Translations under genes and position numbers: made by a program
Assembly: GCF_014529625.1 (NCBI RefSeq)
Contig: NZ_CP076039.1
Coordinates: forward strand, 2,728,001-2,792,000
Length of the DNA stretch: 64,000 nucleotides
Source of the DNA: Candidatus Pelagisphaera phototrophica
GTDB taxonomy: Bacteria > Verrucomicrobiota > Verrucomicrobiia > Opitutales > Opitutaceae
Reading direction: 5' to 3'
Shown here: piece by piece, positions 7,748 through 15,467 of the stretch
Numbering within the stretch: the first letter of the stretch is position 1
How the letters are laid out: every line of letters begins with the position of its first letter
The notes under the pieces: generated by a model
The model's database searches: none
What the model was told of the DNA's origin: nothing
Seen by the model: only the letters and a program-made list of their open reading frames with translations

Positions 7748-8290
7748 TTAGAACGTTTGAACTCCCACACCACCTATTGAATACTCGTTTTTCTTTGCCC
7801 ATGCAGAAAACTCAATCTCGTACTTTGTAGGCTGATAATCGGGGCTATTCGCAAAAGCTTCCACGGCGGCATTGTATTCTGGATTTACAGATACGACTCT
7901 AAGCCACTTCCAAAGAGGAAGTTTAGAAGCTCCCATTTTAAGGCTAAAGTTGTGTATACTATCGTCAATCAGGCCCTCTTTGTGCTGGAAATAAACATCC
8001 TCTAAACGTGTCATCCGAGCTGATTCATAGCCCCATATTTGATGCCACTCATCGTCAGAAACGGAGTCAAAGTTGGTGCCTCTAATCGCACGGGCAACGA
8101 GATTGGAAAATTCATTATCCTGAGCGTAGTTGGAATATTCCTGAATAATGCTCAATGACCTTTCCTGCCGGACCTGAGACAAAGCAATAGCAGAGTTCTG
8201 TCTTAGCTCAAATATCAGGAAGACTAGGCCAGCTGAAACGGCGACGTTACTAAGTACTGTAGTGAGAGTTTGGACTGTGTTGGATTTCAT
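7748..8290 (-). CDS. Family F single-span membrane protein, copy 1
   Basis: The start at 8290 gives a protein of 180 residues beginning MKSNTVQTLTTVL. It is preceded by GGAGG four bases before the ATG, so it is preferred over an upstream in-frame start at 8329. One membrane span (about residues 10-32, AVSAGLVFLIFEL) is followed directly by the family signature RQNSAIALSQ, a helical region (RQERSLSIIQEY), then ARMTRLEDVYFQ and LPLWKWLRV. The 3' end is more variable. I do not recognise a named domain. At least five relatives or remnants lie in this window. An inverted repeat ends on the A of the start codon. Confidence 0.7.
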   Translation of the reverse strand: MKSNTVQTLTTVLSNVAVSAGLVFLIFELRQNSAIALSQVRQERSLSIIQEYSNYAQDNEFSNLVARAIRGTNFDSVSDDEWHQIWGYESARMTRLEDVYFQHKEGLIDDSIHNFSLKMGASKLPLWKWLRVVSVNPEYNAAVEAFANSPDYQPTKYEIEFSAWAKKNEYSIGGVGVQTF

Positions 8291-8306
8291 AATGCCTCCG
8301 GCATTA
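8290..8306 (-). promoter_or_regulatory. Start-codon hairpin of family F copy 1
   Basis: Arms TAATGCC and GGCATTA with a 3-base loop lie immediately before ATG; in the mRNA the loop holds part of the GGAGG ribosome-binding site. The last base of the right arm is the first base of the start codon. Similar hairpins precede four other family members. Confidence 0.55.
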
Positions 8307-8353
8307 ATGGAGGCACCCGCCAAGCACAAATCTATTGGGAAGAAACATTAAAG

Positions 8354-8902
8354 TTAGTTGAAAACGAAGGGTGATCCAAGGCCTTTGTTTGGCTGTTCCT
8401 TATCTTTTGACCATTCTTCAAAGCTGGTAGCTAACAAAGTTGGCTTATAGTTTTCATCTTCCATAAAGTTAGCGACAGCCACAGCAAACTCAGGATTAGG
8501 CTCTCCAACATTCAGCCACTTCCAAAGACCTAGCCTACTCGCCCCCATCGCGAGGGCAAATTTGTACATATTCTCATCAATCAGCCCCTGATTGTATTGA
8601 AAGAATACATCCTCGAGTCTAGCACTTCTAGCCAATTCATAGTCTCTTATCTGATTCCACTCTACCGTTGTCACCGAATCAAAGTCGCCATTCCAGATGG
8701 CCCGAGTTTTCAATTCAGCAAACTCTTTGTCTTGAGCAAAAGATGTATACTGTTGAATTATACTAAGCGTCCTCTCTTGCCTAATCTGTGAAAGAGCGAT
8801 TGCTGAATTCTGTTTAATTTCAAAGATCAGGAAGACCAGTCCTACAAGGACCCCGACATTGGCAGTTGCTGTACTTAGTGTGATAAAGGTGTTTGTTTTC
8901 AT
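8354..8902 (-). CDS. Family F single-span membrane protein, copy 2
   Basis: It begins at 8902 with MKTNTFITLSTATAN and has 182 residues. As in copy 1 there is one span (about residues 9-31, GVLVGLVFLIFEI), then KQNSAIALSQIRQERTLSIIQQY, then ARSARLEDVFFQ and LGLWKWLNV, with divergence toward the C-terminus. It lies directly upstream of copy 1 on the same strand, so the pair looks like a tandem duplication. The open frame extends to 8932, but those residues derive from the hairpin leader. Function unknown. Confidence 0.7.
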   Translation of the reverse strand: MKTNTFITLSTATANVGVLVGLVFLIFEIKQNSAIALSQIRQERTLSIIQQYTSFAQDKEFAELKTRAIWNGDFDSVTTVEWNQIRDYELARSARLEDVFFQYNQGLIDENMYKFALAMGASRLGLWKWLNVGEPNPEFAVAVANFMEDENYKPTLLATSFEEWSKDKEQPNKGLGSPFVFN

Positions 8903-8934
8903 AATGCGGCAATAAATAAGAATAAGCCGCATTA
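8902..8934 (-). promoter_or_regulatory. Start-codon hairpin of family F copy 2
   Basis: Perfect 9-base arms TAATGCGGC and GCCGCATTA are separated by 15 bases. The inner end of one arm is the A of the start codon. The same leader is recognisable at 28804-28836 and 42894-42926. Confidence 0.6.
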
Positions 8935-9118
8935 AGAGGAAGAGCTAAGTGACTCCGATACCCCTGCCCTTTTTTGCAAGGAACCCTGATAGCACGATCA
9001 GGGTGAGTTTTGCTTTACATGGCCCTGGCCCTAGCTTTATTCCGATGCGGTTAAGCCCTCCGCTAATCTACTCAAAATCAGTCTTCTTTTAGCACTGTTC
9101 CCTGCTTCGGCATCGGCT

Positions 9119-9697
9119 GTGTCTTTCACCAACTTGCAGTTAACCGATACGAGTTTCTCGGTGGTTATATCGGGGAATGTACCGGATACTCTACCTTACC
9201 AAAGTCGAAAACTTATTCATATCACTAATCCTAACTACGCGGCTAACCCCGGTTTTGTGATCGGTTCTGTTGGTACGGCGGCTAGCTCGTTTAGTTTCTC
9301 TGGCTCTCAGATTATACAGGGTTTTAATTTGGTTGTTGAAGAAGAAGCTAATTTTATCTACATCGGCTTTGAGGAGGTGTTGACTGTTGGCAGTGCTTTG
9401 AGCGGGACTTTGACTGGTAGTTGGTCAAGCACAGCTTTTGATCCGAGTGCAGTCACTTCCCTCAATTTTTATTGGGGACAGGCTTTTGTTCTCGAGGGTG
9501 ACGCCCCCGGTAACTCCGGCACTTTCCTCGGCTCTGCATCATTGTCCGCGGTCCCCGACCTCGGCTCTGCATCATTGTCCGCGGTCCCCGACCTCGGCTC
9601 TGCATCATTGTCCGCGGTCCCCGACACAGGGTCCACAGCAGCTCTTCTAGGAGTGGGTGTAGCGGCTCTAGCCTTTGCTAGGCGCAGACTGGGATAG
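9119..9697 (+). CDS. VPDSG-CTERM surface protein with tandem VPD boxes
   Basis: The annotated GTG start gives 192 residues, but the sequence just upstream in the same frame (9074-9118) reads KISLLLALFPASASA, an excellent signal peptide. No ATG, GTG or TTG precedes it; the expected start position holds CTC at 9071, so the start codon may have been lost. The body is beta-rich and unrecognised. The C-terminus has VPDTGSTAALLG, a hydrophobic span and the basic end FARRRLG, matching VPDSG-CTERM signals cut by an exosortase. Three identical 11-residue repeats ending in VPD precede the sorting signal. No exosortase gene is in the window. Confidence 0.7.
   Translation: MSFTNLQLTDTSFSVVISGNVPDTLPYQSRKLIHITNPNYAANPGFVIGSVGTAASSFSFSGSQIIQGFNLVVEEEANFIYIGFEEVLTVGSALSGTLTGSWSSTAFDPSAVTSLNFYWGQAFVLEGDAPGNSGTFLGSASLSAVPDLGSASLSAVPDLGSASLSAVPDTGSTAALLGVGVAALAFARRRLG
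9527..9625 (+). repeat. Three identical 33-base tandem repeats
   Basis: Units at 9527-9559, 9560-9592 and 9593-9625 are base-for-base identical and encode LGSASLSAVPD each. They lie in frame directly before the sorting signal, so the VPD box is tripled. Perfect identity indicates a recent slippage expansion. Confidence 0.9.
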
Positions 9698-9767
9698 GGT
9701 TTTCTAATAAAGCCTTCACACCGTTCGCCTTTGTCAGATTGTGCGAGGTTAGTGCACCATAAGCGTA

Positions 9768-9905
9768 ATGTTTGCCAAATCCACCCCATTAGAACTTTGC
9801 CTAGCGGCTTTTGTCGTTTGCTCGATTTCGTACTTAATTTGGGCCAAAACCTTTGAAGAGGTGAAAGAATTGGCCTTTCAAAAGTTTGACAAACCACCGT
9901 CATAA
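9768..9905 (+). CDS. Small membrane protein, 45 residues
   Basis: An ATG at 9768 opens a frame of 45 codons. It begins MFAKSTPLELCLAAF, spans the membrane once (about residues 8-27) and ends with a charged helix (KTFEEVKELAFQKF). The ordered layout of a hydrophobic span then an amphipathic charged helix is more than expected by chance. It stops 17 bases before the next gene on the same strand, so they may be cotranscribed. Function unknown. Confidence 0.45.
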   Translation: MFAKSTPLELCLAAFVVCSISYLIWAKTFEEVKELAFQKFDKPPS

Positions 9906-9922
9906 TTTTTTTATGCGATACT

Positions 9923-10186
9923 ATGAGTAAAGAGATATTGATGGTGGCTAGGTTTAAAAACGTAAGCTATGATGAATGGCGTGCTATTTACGATGGTGAC
10001 GCGGATTTAAGATCTGAATTTATGGAAGACGACATTGTAGGGAAGGTTGATGAACACACGGCAATGCTTAAATTCACTGTCACCGATGAGACTAGAATGG
10101 AAGAGGCAATGGCTAAGCGTATACCGGAGATTGAAGAATCACTCGGCTTATCGCACGATATTTATTCTTTGCAGGCTCGAAGCTAA
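9923..10186 (+). CDS. Small protein, likely ferredoxin-like alpha/beta fold
   Basis: This 87-residue protein reads as strand (ILMVARFKNV), helix (YDEWRAIYD), strand (IVGKVDEHTAMLKFTV), helix (RMEEAMAKRIPEIEESL). That order and size fit the dimeric alpha/beta barrel group that includes small stress-responsive and DUF3764-like proteins. No catalytic residues are evident. It lies after the 45-residue ORF and before a decayed Sel1 tail. Confidence 0.6.
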   Translation: MSKEILMVARFKNVSYDEWRAIYDGDADLRSEFMEDDIVGKVDEHTAMLKFTVTDETRMEEAMAKRIPEIEESLGLSHDIYSLQARS

Positions 10187-10208
10187 CATTTAGTTGATAT
10201 TCAAAGAA

Positions 10209-10288
10209 ATGACCTCCGATCAAATCGCCAAACATAGAAAATGGCCCGCGAGATGGTAGAGGCCAACCCCAAGCCGATGGGTGAGTAA
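10209..10288 (+). pseudogene. 3' remnant of a Sel1-repeat gene
   Basis: The sequence MTSDQIAK is followed after a one-base shift by KMAREMVEANPKPMGE and a stop. This is the usual C-terminal helix of Sel1-like proteins (TPEQIAKAQ...A.EMV..NP). Nothing of the repeats remains upstream. Confidence 0.5.
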
Positions 10289-10323
10289 TACATGCTTCCT
10301 CGTTTGATAGTATTCCTTATTTT

Positions 10324-10854
10324 TTGTATCCAATTTTCAGCTTTGGGAGAGAGTCCAGAGCAGGTTCCACTTTTAACTTTGTTTTAGAGTCACTTATAAA
10401 TCTGTCTCATTCTTGTTACAAGCGACGCCTCGCAGTACTTGACTTGCAATGGATGAGATATTTTATGCACGTTATGAACTTAGACTTAAGCAATCCTGAC
10501 GGAAAAGGAACTTTTACAATAACTGCCATAGGCCAGAAAGAGGACACTATGACAGTTTACATGGAGGGAAAGGTAGAGGGCTATGGCTTTGTTACTTTGA
10601 CGCATGAGTATAAACACATGGCCCGTGGGGATTGTGGGGAGCGTTTAGGCGGGACAGTAATTGGAACTGCTGAAGCTATTCTGGAAGAAGGTGGTATTGT
10701 AAGTACGCCACACATGGGGACCTTCACTCGCGATGGTAGCAAAATGAAAGTCTTTTTCGCGGATTACGTGACAAATGGGGATCAGAATTTCGTCCGTTTT
10801 GAGGTCGATCTGGGAGAGAAGCAATCTTGCGTCTCCTTCTGGTCGCTCAGGTAA
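10324..10854 (+). CDS. Hypothetical protein, possibly missing its signal peptide through a frameshift
   Basis: The open frame gives 176 residues; the part from about residue 50 on looks like a real beta-rich domain (GKGTFTITAIGQKEDTMTVY, GYGFVTLTHEYKH, GGTVIGTAEAIL). The first 45 residues do not. In another frame, an ATG at 10292 encodes a good signal peptide (MLPRLIVFLIFCIQFSALG) that ends in a stop at about 10387. The likely ancestral gene was secreted and started at 10292, and one or more small indels separated signal from body. No family recognised. A decayed VPDSG-CTERM tail follows at 10868. Confidence 0.5.
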   Translation: MYPIFSFGRESRAGSTFNFVLESLINLSHSCYKRRLAVLDLQWMRYFMHVMNLDLSNPDGKGTFTITAIGQKEDTMTVYMEGKVEGYGFVTLTHEYKHMARGDCGERLGGTVIGTAEAILEEGGIVSTPHMGTFTRDGSKMKVFFADYVTNGDQNFVRFEVDLGEKQSCVSFWSLR

Positions 10855-10867
10855 TACGGTTTGATGC

Positions 10868-10936
10868 CGGGATCCGAAAGGTATAGCGACCCTTCTTGTA
10901 GTTGTGCTAGCCTTTGCTCGGCAGAGACCGGGATAG
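10868..10936 (+). pseudogene. Orphan VPDSG-CTERM tail fragment
   Basis: Reads DPKGIATLLVVVLAFARQRPG and stop, the end of a VPDSG-CTERM signal with degenerate residues. It is not in frame with the preceding ORF. R1 copy B follows 25 bases after the stop. Confidence 0.6.
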
Positions 10937-10961
10937 GGGTAGCTTCCTGCCTCAGCAGTCC

Positions 10962-10994
10962 TTAGGACGACAATTTTTTTCTGGGGCAGCTGTC
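10962..10994 (-). repeat. Dispersed repeat R1, copy B
   Basis: The reverse complement of the R1 core lies directly behind a VPDSG-CTERM tail. The spacing and intervening CCTGCCTCAGCAGTCC resemble those at the other tail-linked copies. Confidence 0.75.
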
Positions 10995-11071
10995 AAAATC
11001 CTAAAGCTGTATGCAGAAAATGTACAGATAACTACGCCAATTACGTTAATATGTGTTTCAGATAAAACACA

Positions 11072-11534
11072 ATGAGAAAAAATGATGGCGTAAGATTGTT
11101 TAGATTAGTCAGCTCAATAATCGTTTCCGGTACGTTTCTTGTTACGGTCCTTGGTAGTCACCACTCAGATCCGAACGACGGGCAGATGATATTTCTTCTT
11201 GATTTAATGGTAGTTGAAGGAAAAGAAGCAGAGGCCGAGGATCTAATAGACAAACTTGTTGAGAACGTCAAAAAAAACAGAACCTGGAACGATCGTTTAC
11301 GAATATTACGCATCATCGAAAGACAGGTATTTCCTGTATGAAGTTTATCGCAATCATACCGGAGCGGAATTTCACGTCGACAGCTTCATGAAGGGTAATC
11401 TAATGCCCGCCTTCGTCGAAATATTTGAGGTGATAACTTTTGAGGTTTTGGGTTCGACGGGTGATGAACTAAAAAAGAAGATGAAAGACTTTACCACTGA
11501 ACATCGGGCGAAAACGGATGGTTTTAAGCACTAA
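11072..11534 (+). pseudogene. Secreted quinol monooxygenase-like (ABM) gene with a frameshift in an A8 run
   Basis: The first frame (11072) encodes a signal-like start (SSIIVSGTFLVTVLG) and the first half of an antibiotic-biosynthesis-monooxygenase domain, GKEAEAEDLIDKLVENVKK. The second half continues one base out of frame: EPGTIVYEYYASSKDRYFLYEVYRN, then HVDSFMKGNLMPAFVEIF. The switch falls in a run of eight A at 11270-11277; seven A would restore a single frame of about 153 residues. The domain is typical of small heme-free oxygenases. Decay, slippage during transcription or a sequencing error are all possible. Confidence 0.75.
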
Positions 11535-11580
11535 GCGCATTGCGATACTACATTAGGTTGCACCATAACGAACTTCCACA

Positions 11581-11620
11581 GTCCTCAATGAAACAATTTT
11601 TTCTGGGGACAGGTGTTGGT
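11581..11620 (-). repeat. Dispersed repeat R1, copy C
   Basis: A diverged copy: CAATTTTTTCTGGGGACAGG on the plus strand, preceded by GTCCTCAATGAAA. No VPDSG-CTERM tail is attached; it lies between two unrelated genes. Confidence 0.55.
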
Positions 11621-11650
11621 TAGCTCTCAAAAGGTGAGCACCACACCGCC

Positions 11651-13666
11651 CTAAATTTTCAACGGCAGTCCTAGATCAGAAAAGATTTTTATGAAATCCG
11701 CGTTGTCGTGCAAATTTTTCCAATGGATTCTAGGATCCCAAATGAAGGTATTAAACGTTTTATTTCCTACAGATTCCTTCATTATTTCAATTGCCTTGCC
11801 GTAATCGCCGATTGAGTAATAGATCATGCTGAGGAGGCTTTCCGAAACGATCTTTCTCGATGACATTTCTCGTAGTGTGTTAAGAACAACAATAGCTTCG
11901 GCATTTCGATTCATTCGCCCTAGTATGAAACCCTTTATACCATAATATGTTGGCTCTTCTGTGCTTACAATGGCATTTTCAGCAGCTACAAGAGCTTCAT
12001 CGTATTTTCCTTCCAGGCAAAGAATCTCGATAATTCCTAAATGACCGTAAAAATAATTAGGGTCCAGCTCCCTAACCTTAGCCGCCACAATCTTTGCCTC
12101 TTGTAATTTAGAAAAAGTAATCAATACCTTGAATTGAACCCACCTAGTGGTGGGGGAATTTGGCTCCAACGCCACGGATTTCTCAACTTCCCCGACCGAA
12201 TCCGGATTGAATCTAACAGATCTTAATTGGGCATACCAGCGATTAGCTTCTGGACTGCTGGGGTTTATACTTAAAGCTTTGCGAAAAGAGGCCTCAGCTC
12301 TGTCAAAATCGTATTCGTAAATCCAGTAATACCATCCAAGACTTGAATGAAGCTCCGAGATTTTATCGTTGATTTGCAAAGCTCTATCTAAATACATCTT
12401 CGCTTTGGGAACAGCTATCTTAGTTGGGGAAAAGCCATAGGCCGCTAACATATTGTAACACTCTGCAATCCCAACGTATCCCAATGCAAACTGAGGATCC
12501 TTTAAGATCGCGAGCTCGTACTTCTCGACTGCTTGATACATTTTATCCTTATCGCGTGTGTTCCAAAGTAATCTTCCCTCGAGGTACAAATTATACGCTT
12601 CTAGGTTCTTGGTTTGGCGATCGTTTATAAGTGTCTCATATTCGCTGTTGAGATTTATCGAAAGGCCCTGTGCTACTTGCTCTGCAATCTCTCTTTGGAT
12701 TGTAAAAAAATCACCCTCGCTTTTATCGTAGGTGTTGGCCCATAGGTTCGCTTCTGTTTTTGAGTCGATGAGCTTTACTATTACCCGCAACTTACCAGCC
12801 GTTTGCATTACGCTACCAGTAAGAATCGAATCAACGTCGAGTGAACTTCCTATCTCCTTCACGCTACTTGACATGCCTTTAAACCTCGCACCATCTTTGA
12901 CGATAAGATTCGGTGCCATAGAAAGCATCGCGTTAATTTCTTCATGCATGCCGTCAGCCAGAAAGCTATTTTCCCCTGCGGGACCAATGTTTCTAAATGG
13001 AACAATCGCCAAACTACTTCGCTGTTCTTTGGTTTGGGCAGACTCTTCCGATTGAGAAGAAGATGTGCTATTGGGAATTTGTTTTGTATCAGTCTTGGGC
13101 CACCAGAAAATCAGCCCACAGGCGAAGACTAATACCATCAAAAAAGACGTAGTGAGGCTGAGTTTGAAATTACGTCTTTTTGGTATTTCACTAGCAATTG
13201 TCTCGGAGGTTTGTCGTGGTTTATGGTCTAGCTTTTGAATCTCCTTCACCGATTCAGAGGTAACAGCAACTCCTCTCATTGCCAGTGATCGAAGTATTGC
13301 CGCAAATGCGGCATCTTCATTATCCTTAAAATACTCGACCCGTTGAATCCCAGCTAATTGATATTCCATCGTTTCAGGGATTTCAGAGCGCTCAAAATAC
13401 ACCGGGATAATAGGCTTTTCGCGCTCTGAACACAGTGCCAGCTCCTTCACCACATTCTTAGATTCGGTCGACTGTGGCGATATGGACAGCAACATAACTT
13501 TGCAGGTCTTAATTGCATTTACAATTTCTTGGCTCCACAAAGCCGAAATATCAATGCCGCCCTGATCAATCCAAACAGAAACCCCAGCATTTCTGAGCCT
13601 TTTTACTAAGCCGAGAACCCGTTCTCTATCCTTAGCGGCATAACTGATGAATACGTCGTCGTTCAC
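11651..13666 (-). CDS. TIR domain, membrane span, TolB-like domain and TPR repeats
   Basis: This 671-residue protein has four parts. A TIR domain (about 1-115) contains DVFISYAAKDRERV and ALWSQEIVNAI, with E47 at the position of the catalytic glutamate of NAD-cleaving TIR domains. A single span lies at about 170-190. Next comes a TolB/FlgO-like region (about 215-345) with SLAIVPFRNIGP, FLADGMHEEIN and LDVDSILTGSV, a module often fused to adenylate cyclases or kinases. TPR repeats fill about 345-671 (VEKYELAILKDPQFALGYV, AEASFRKALSINPSSPEA). TIR proteins act in signalling or, in defence, degrade NAD. No defence partner is adjacent, so a sensory role is equally likely. Confidence 0.88.
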   Translation of the reverse strand: MNDDVFISYAAKDRERVLGLVKRLRNAGVSVWIDQGGIDISALWSQEIVNAIKTCKVMLLSISPQSTESKNVVKELALCSEREKPIIPVYFERSEIPETMEYQLAGIQRVEYFKDNEDAAFAAILRSLAMRGVAVTSESVKEIQKLDHKPRQTSETIASEIPKRRNFKLSLTTSFLMVLVFACGLIFWWPKTDTKQIPNSTSSSQSEESAQTKEQRSSLAIVPFRNIGPAGENSFLADGMHEEINAMLSMAPNLIVKDGARFKGMSSSVKEIGSSLDVDSILTGSVMQTAGKLRVIVKLIDSKTEANLWANTYDKSEGDFFTIQREIAEQVAQGLSINLNSEYETLINDRQTKNLEAYNLYLEGRLLWNTRDKDKMYQAVEKYELAILKDPQFALGYVGIAECYNMLAAYGFSPTKIAVPKAKMYLDRALQINDKISELHSSLGWYYWIYEYDFDRAEASFRKALSINPSSPEANRWYAQLRSVRFNPDSVGEVEKSVALEPNSPTTRWVQFKVLITFSKLQEAKIVAAKVRELDPNYFYGHLGIIEILCLEGKYDEALVAAENAIVSTEEPTYYGIKGFILGRMNRNAEAIVVLNTLREMSSRKIVSESLLSMIYYSIGDYGKAIEIMKESVGNKTFNTFIWDPRIHWKNLHDNADFIKIFSDLGLPLKI

Positions 13667-13694
13667 TTCCGAGAAAACAAGCCTTATTGCAGTC

Positions 13695-13904
13695 TTATGA
13701 GCAAGATTGAAAACCGTTTTTCTTTACTGAGCTCTCAAAGAACATAAATTCCTTTCCTTGAAGTGCCATGGCCTTGTTAGTTGAAAGAGATCCTCTAGCC
13801 GCGCTCTTACTAGCTTCTTCCTCACCATCTCCGACCCAGCGGACAAAATCATTCTCTGGATAGTGCTTCCAGATAGGGTCATCTGGAATTAGCTTCGTAA
13901 GCAA
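13695..13904 (-). CDS. Short unrecognised ORF, probably a fragment
   Basis: A 69-residue frame opens with TTG right after a stop and reads LIPDDPIWKHYPENDFVRWV followed by a charged, low-complexity stretch. The composition is protein-like, but there is no ribosome-binding site or family match, and it lies between the TIR gene and an R1 copy. It may be the remnant of a longer gene. Confidence 0.25.
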   Translation of the reverse strand: MLTKLIPDDPIWKHYPENDFVRWVGDGEEEASKSAARGSLSTNKAMALQGKEFMFFESSVKKNGFQSCS

Positions 13905-13950
13905 AAAATCTTAGGCATCTAGGGAAAAAATGAGGTAGGTTTGCCCCAAA

Positions 13951-13980
13951 GGACGACAATTTTTTCTGGGGGCAGTTGAT
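13951..13980 (-). repeat. Dispersed repeat R1, copy D
   Basis: One of the best copies; on the minus strand ATCAACTGCC, then CCCAGAAAAAATTGTCGTCC. No attached sorting-signal tail. Confidence 0.75.
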
Positions 13981-14011
13981 TAAATTCGGCCCCATTTCTT
14001 CTCCTTTTAGG

Positions 14012-14088
14012 GGGTACTAATGAGGGCCCAATGAGCATTCTCGATCCCATTGGAATCGCATGCGGAGCTTATTTTTTTAGGGCTGTTG
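14012..14088 (+). repeat. Diverged direct repeat, first copy (second at 15143-15218)
   Basis: Both copies share GGGGTACTA, then CCAATG, CTCGA, CAT.GGAA, CATG.GGA and TTTTTTAGG in the same order and spacing. This copy contains a 40-codon frame (14031-14153, MSILDPIGIACGAYFFRAVE) with GAGGG upstream; the second copy has lost that frame. Whether it is a gene or a non-coding element is unclear. Confidence 0.5.
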
Positions 14089-14150
14089 AAGAGATAATAG
14101 AACCCTCTAGCGCCACCGCCGAGGACGGGAACAATTCAAGAGGTGTGTCG

Positions 14151-14184
14151 TAAAAACAAAAAACGGACCCCAATGTGGAGTCCG
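14151..14184 (-). terminator. Terminator of the fasciclin gene
   Basis: Reading on the minus strand, GGACTCC pairs with GGGGTCC (one G-T pair) across a 5-base loop, followed by GTTTTTTGTTTTTA. It lies 30 bases after the fasciclin stop. Confidence 0.8.
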
Positions 14185-14215
14185 GAATTCACTTTCAATT
14201 AGGTTGGTTGCCTAT

Positions 14216-14716
14216 TTAGGGAGTTACAACAGAATCTATTATGTGCACTACCCCATTACTGGCTTTAACGTCGGTCTTAGTGACTTGGGCATCATCAATG
14301 AACACGGACCCATCTTTAACGGAAACGGTGAGACTGGAGCCGTTTACTGTAACAACTTTCCCTGCCTTGACATCGGCGGCGAAGATTGCACCGGGCACAA
14401 CGTGGTAGGTAAGAATTGCGATCAGCTTTTCTTTGTTCTCTGGTTTGAGCAGCGTTTCAACAGTTCCTTCTGGCAGCTTGGCGAATGCTTCATCAGTTGG
14501 AGCGAAAACTGTGAAGGGCCCTTCGCCTTGTAAAGTGGCGACAAGGTCGGCTGCAGTTACTGCAGCTACCAAAGTGTTAAAAACGCCAGCAGAAGAGGCC
14601 ACTTCAACAATATCTTTTTGTTTGTGAGCATCCCCGTGATGACCAGCTTGAGCGATCGCCGCGAAGCTGACTGAGGCAAGAATGAGCACTAGATTCTTAA
14701 TTGTTCGTATAATCAT
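14216..14716 (-). CDS. Fasciclin-domain secreted protein
   Basis: This 166-residue protein has a signal peptide (NLVLILASVSFAAIAQA) and one complete fasciclin (FAS1) domain at about 35-165. The conserved elements are FNTLVAAVTAADLV, EGPFTVFAPTDEAFAKLP (H1 box), LTYHVVPGAI and SNGVVHIIDSVVTP (H2 box). FAS1 proteins of this size are common secreted or periplasmic adhesion-related proteins. It is monocistronic, with its own terminator, and a long intergenic region lies upstream. Confidence 0.93.
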   Translation of the reverse strand: MIIRTIKNLVLILASVSFAAIAQAGHHGDAHKQKDIVEVASSAGVFNTLVAAVTAADLVATLQGEGPFTVFAPTDEAFAKLPEGTVETLLKPENKEKLIAILTYHVVPGAIFAADVKAGKVVTVNGSSLTVSVKDGSVFIDDAQVTKTDVKASNGVVHIIDSVVTP

Positions 14717-15365
14717 AATAATTTCAGGTTAATTGTTTTTACTAACTCAGAATGCACACAAGAGATCGACAATTGAAGAGTTAGACGCAATTTATATGAA
14801 CAGCTTTTGTTTGTTAAAAATGGTACGTAAATTGTTCAGATAACCTAAAAATACCACGAGTTCATGGATTTAACCTATATAGCCCTTTCTAATTTTCAGA
14901 GAATATAAATGAACAAGTTTTGAAATTTTAAATACGTTCTGGCTTTCTTCTTCTCACTCAACGCAAAGTTGATTAGACTGTTGTCTAAGTCGGAGGTGTA
15001 TCCACCGTCTTGTTTGCCACCCCAAACGGATGGGAGATATTCATACTAATTCGGACCGATTTCCTCGTATTTCTCAATTCTCTTTCTCTGGCGTAGTGGT
15101 TCGAGGGGCAAAAAGTTGTCATCCTTTACCCTTTTCTCATCTGGGGTACTAGCAGGGTGCCAATGTTCTGTCTCGAACACATCGGAACCCCATGAGGATG
15201 TTAATTTTTTAGGCGGTTATCGATGTATAATCATACTCACCAGCGTGATTGACGAGACCCCGCCCCCATCTAATTTCCTGTCATAAATGGTGCAGAACAG
15301 TGCAGACAAATGCTGCCAAATACCCCTTAATAGGTTCGTAAGTCTCTGTTCGCTAGGTAAATAAC

Positions 15366-15391
15366 GATTTCGATTCCCGACTACGCCTCCA
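15366..15391 (+). other. tRNA- or tmRNA-like 3' end without a body
   Basis: The sequence TTCGATTCCCGACTACGCCTCCA looks like a T-loop, T-stem 3' strand and acceptor 3' strand, but the 5' T-stem strand and the rest of a tRNA are absent. Such 3' ends are left as attachment-site copies by elements that integrate into tRNA or ssrA genes. The match is short, so this is tentative. Confidence 0.3.
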
Positions 15392-15400
15392 ATTTAAGTC

Positions 15401-15465
15401 CTGCTTATCAACTACTTAGGTCTTTTGATTACCGTATTCCTACCAGATTTTTCGTTGATAAGCAG
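15401..15465. repeat. Inverted repeat CTGCTTATCAAC / GTTGATAAGCAG
   Basis: Perfect 12-base arms at 15401-15412 and 15454-15465 are separated by 41 bases. They lie right after the tRNA-like end and right before a fragment of the R3 gene family, so they may mark an element end. Confidence 0.6.
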
Positions 15466-15467
15466 TC

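Larger units (their letters stand above)
14717..15467. other. Long intergenic region
   Basis: This holds the upstream region of the fasciclin gene (minus strand), the second copy of a diverged repeat (15143-15218), a possible degenerate R1 copy near 15112-15126 (GGGGCAAAAAGTTGTCATCC), a tRNA/tmRNA-like 3' end (15366-15391) and a 12-base inverted repeat. No gene is visible. Confidence 0.5.

Noticed and set aside
9527-9625. Three 33-base repeats as a possible CRISPR array
   Set aside because: The units are directly adjacent with no spacers and are in frame in a surface protein.
9438-9650. A second open frame through the 33-base repeats (ALHHCPRSPTS units)
   Set aside because: It exists only because the 33-base unit is divisible by three; the other frame has the signal peptide and sorting signal.
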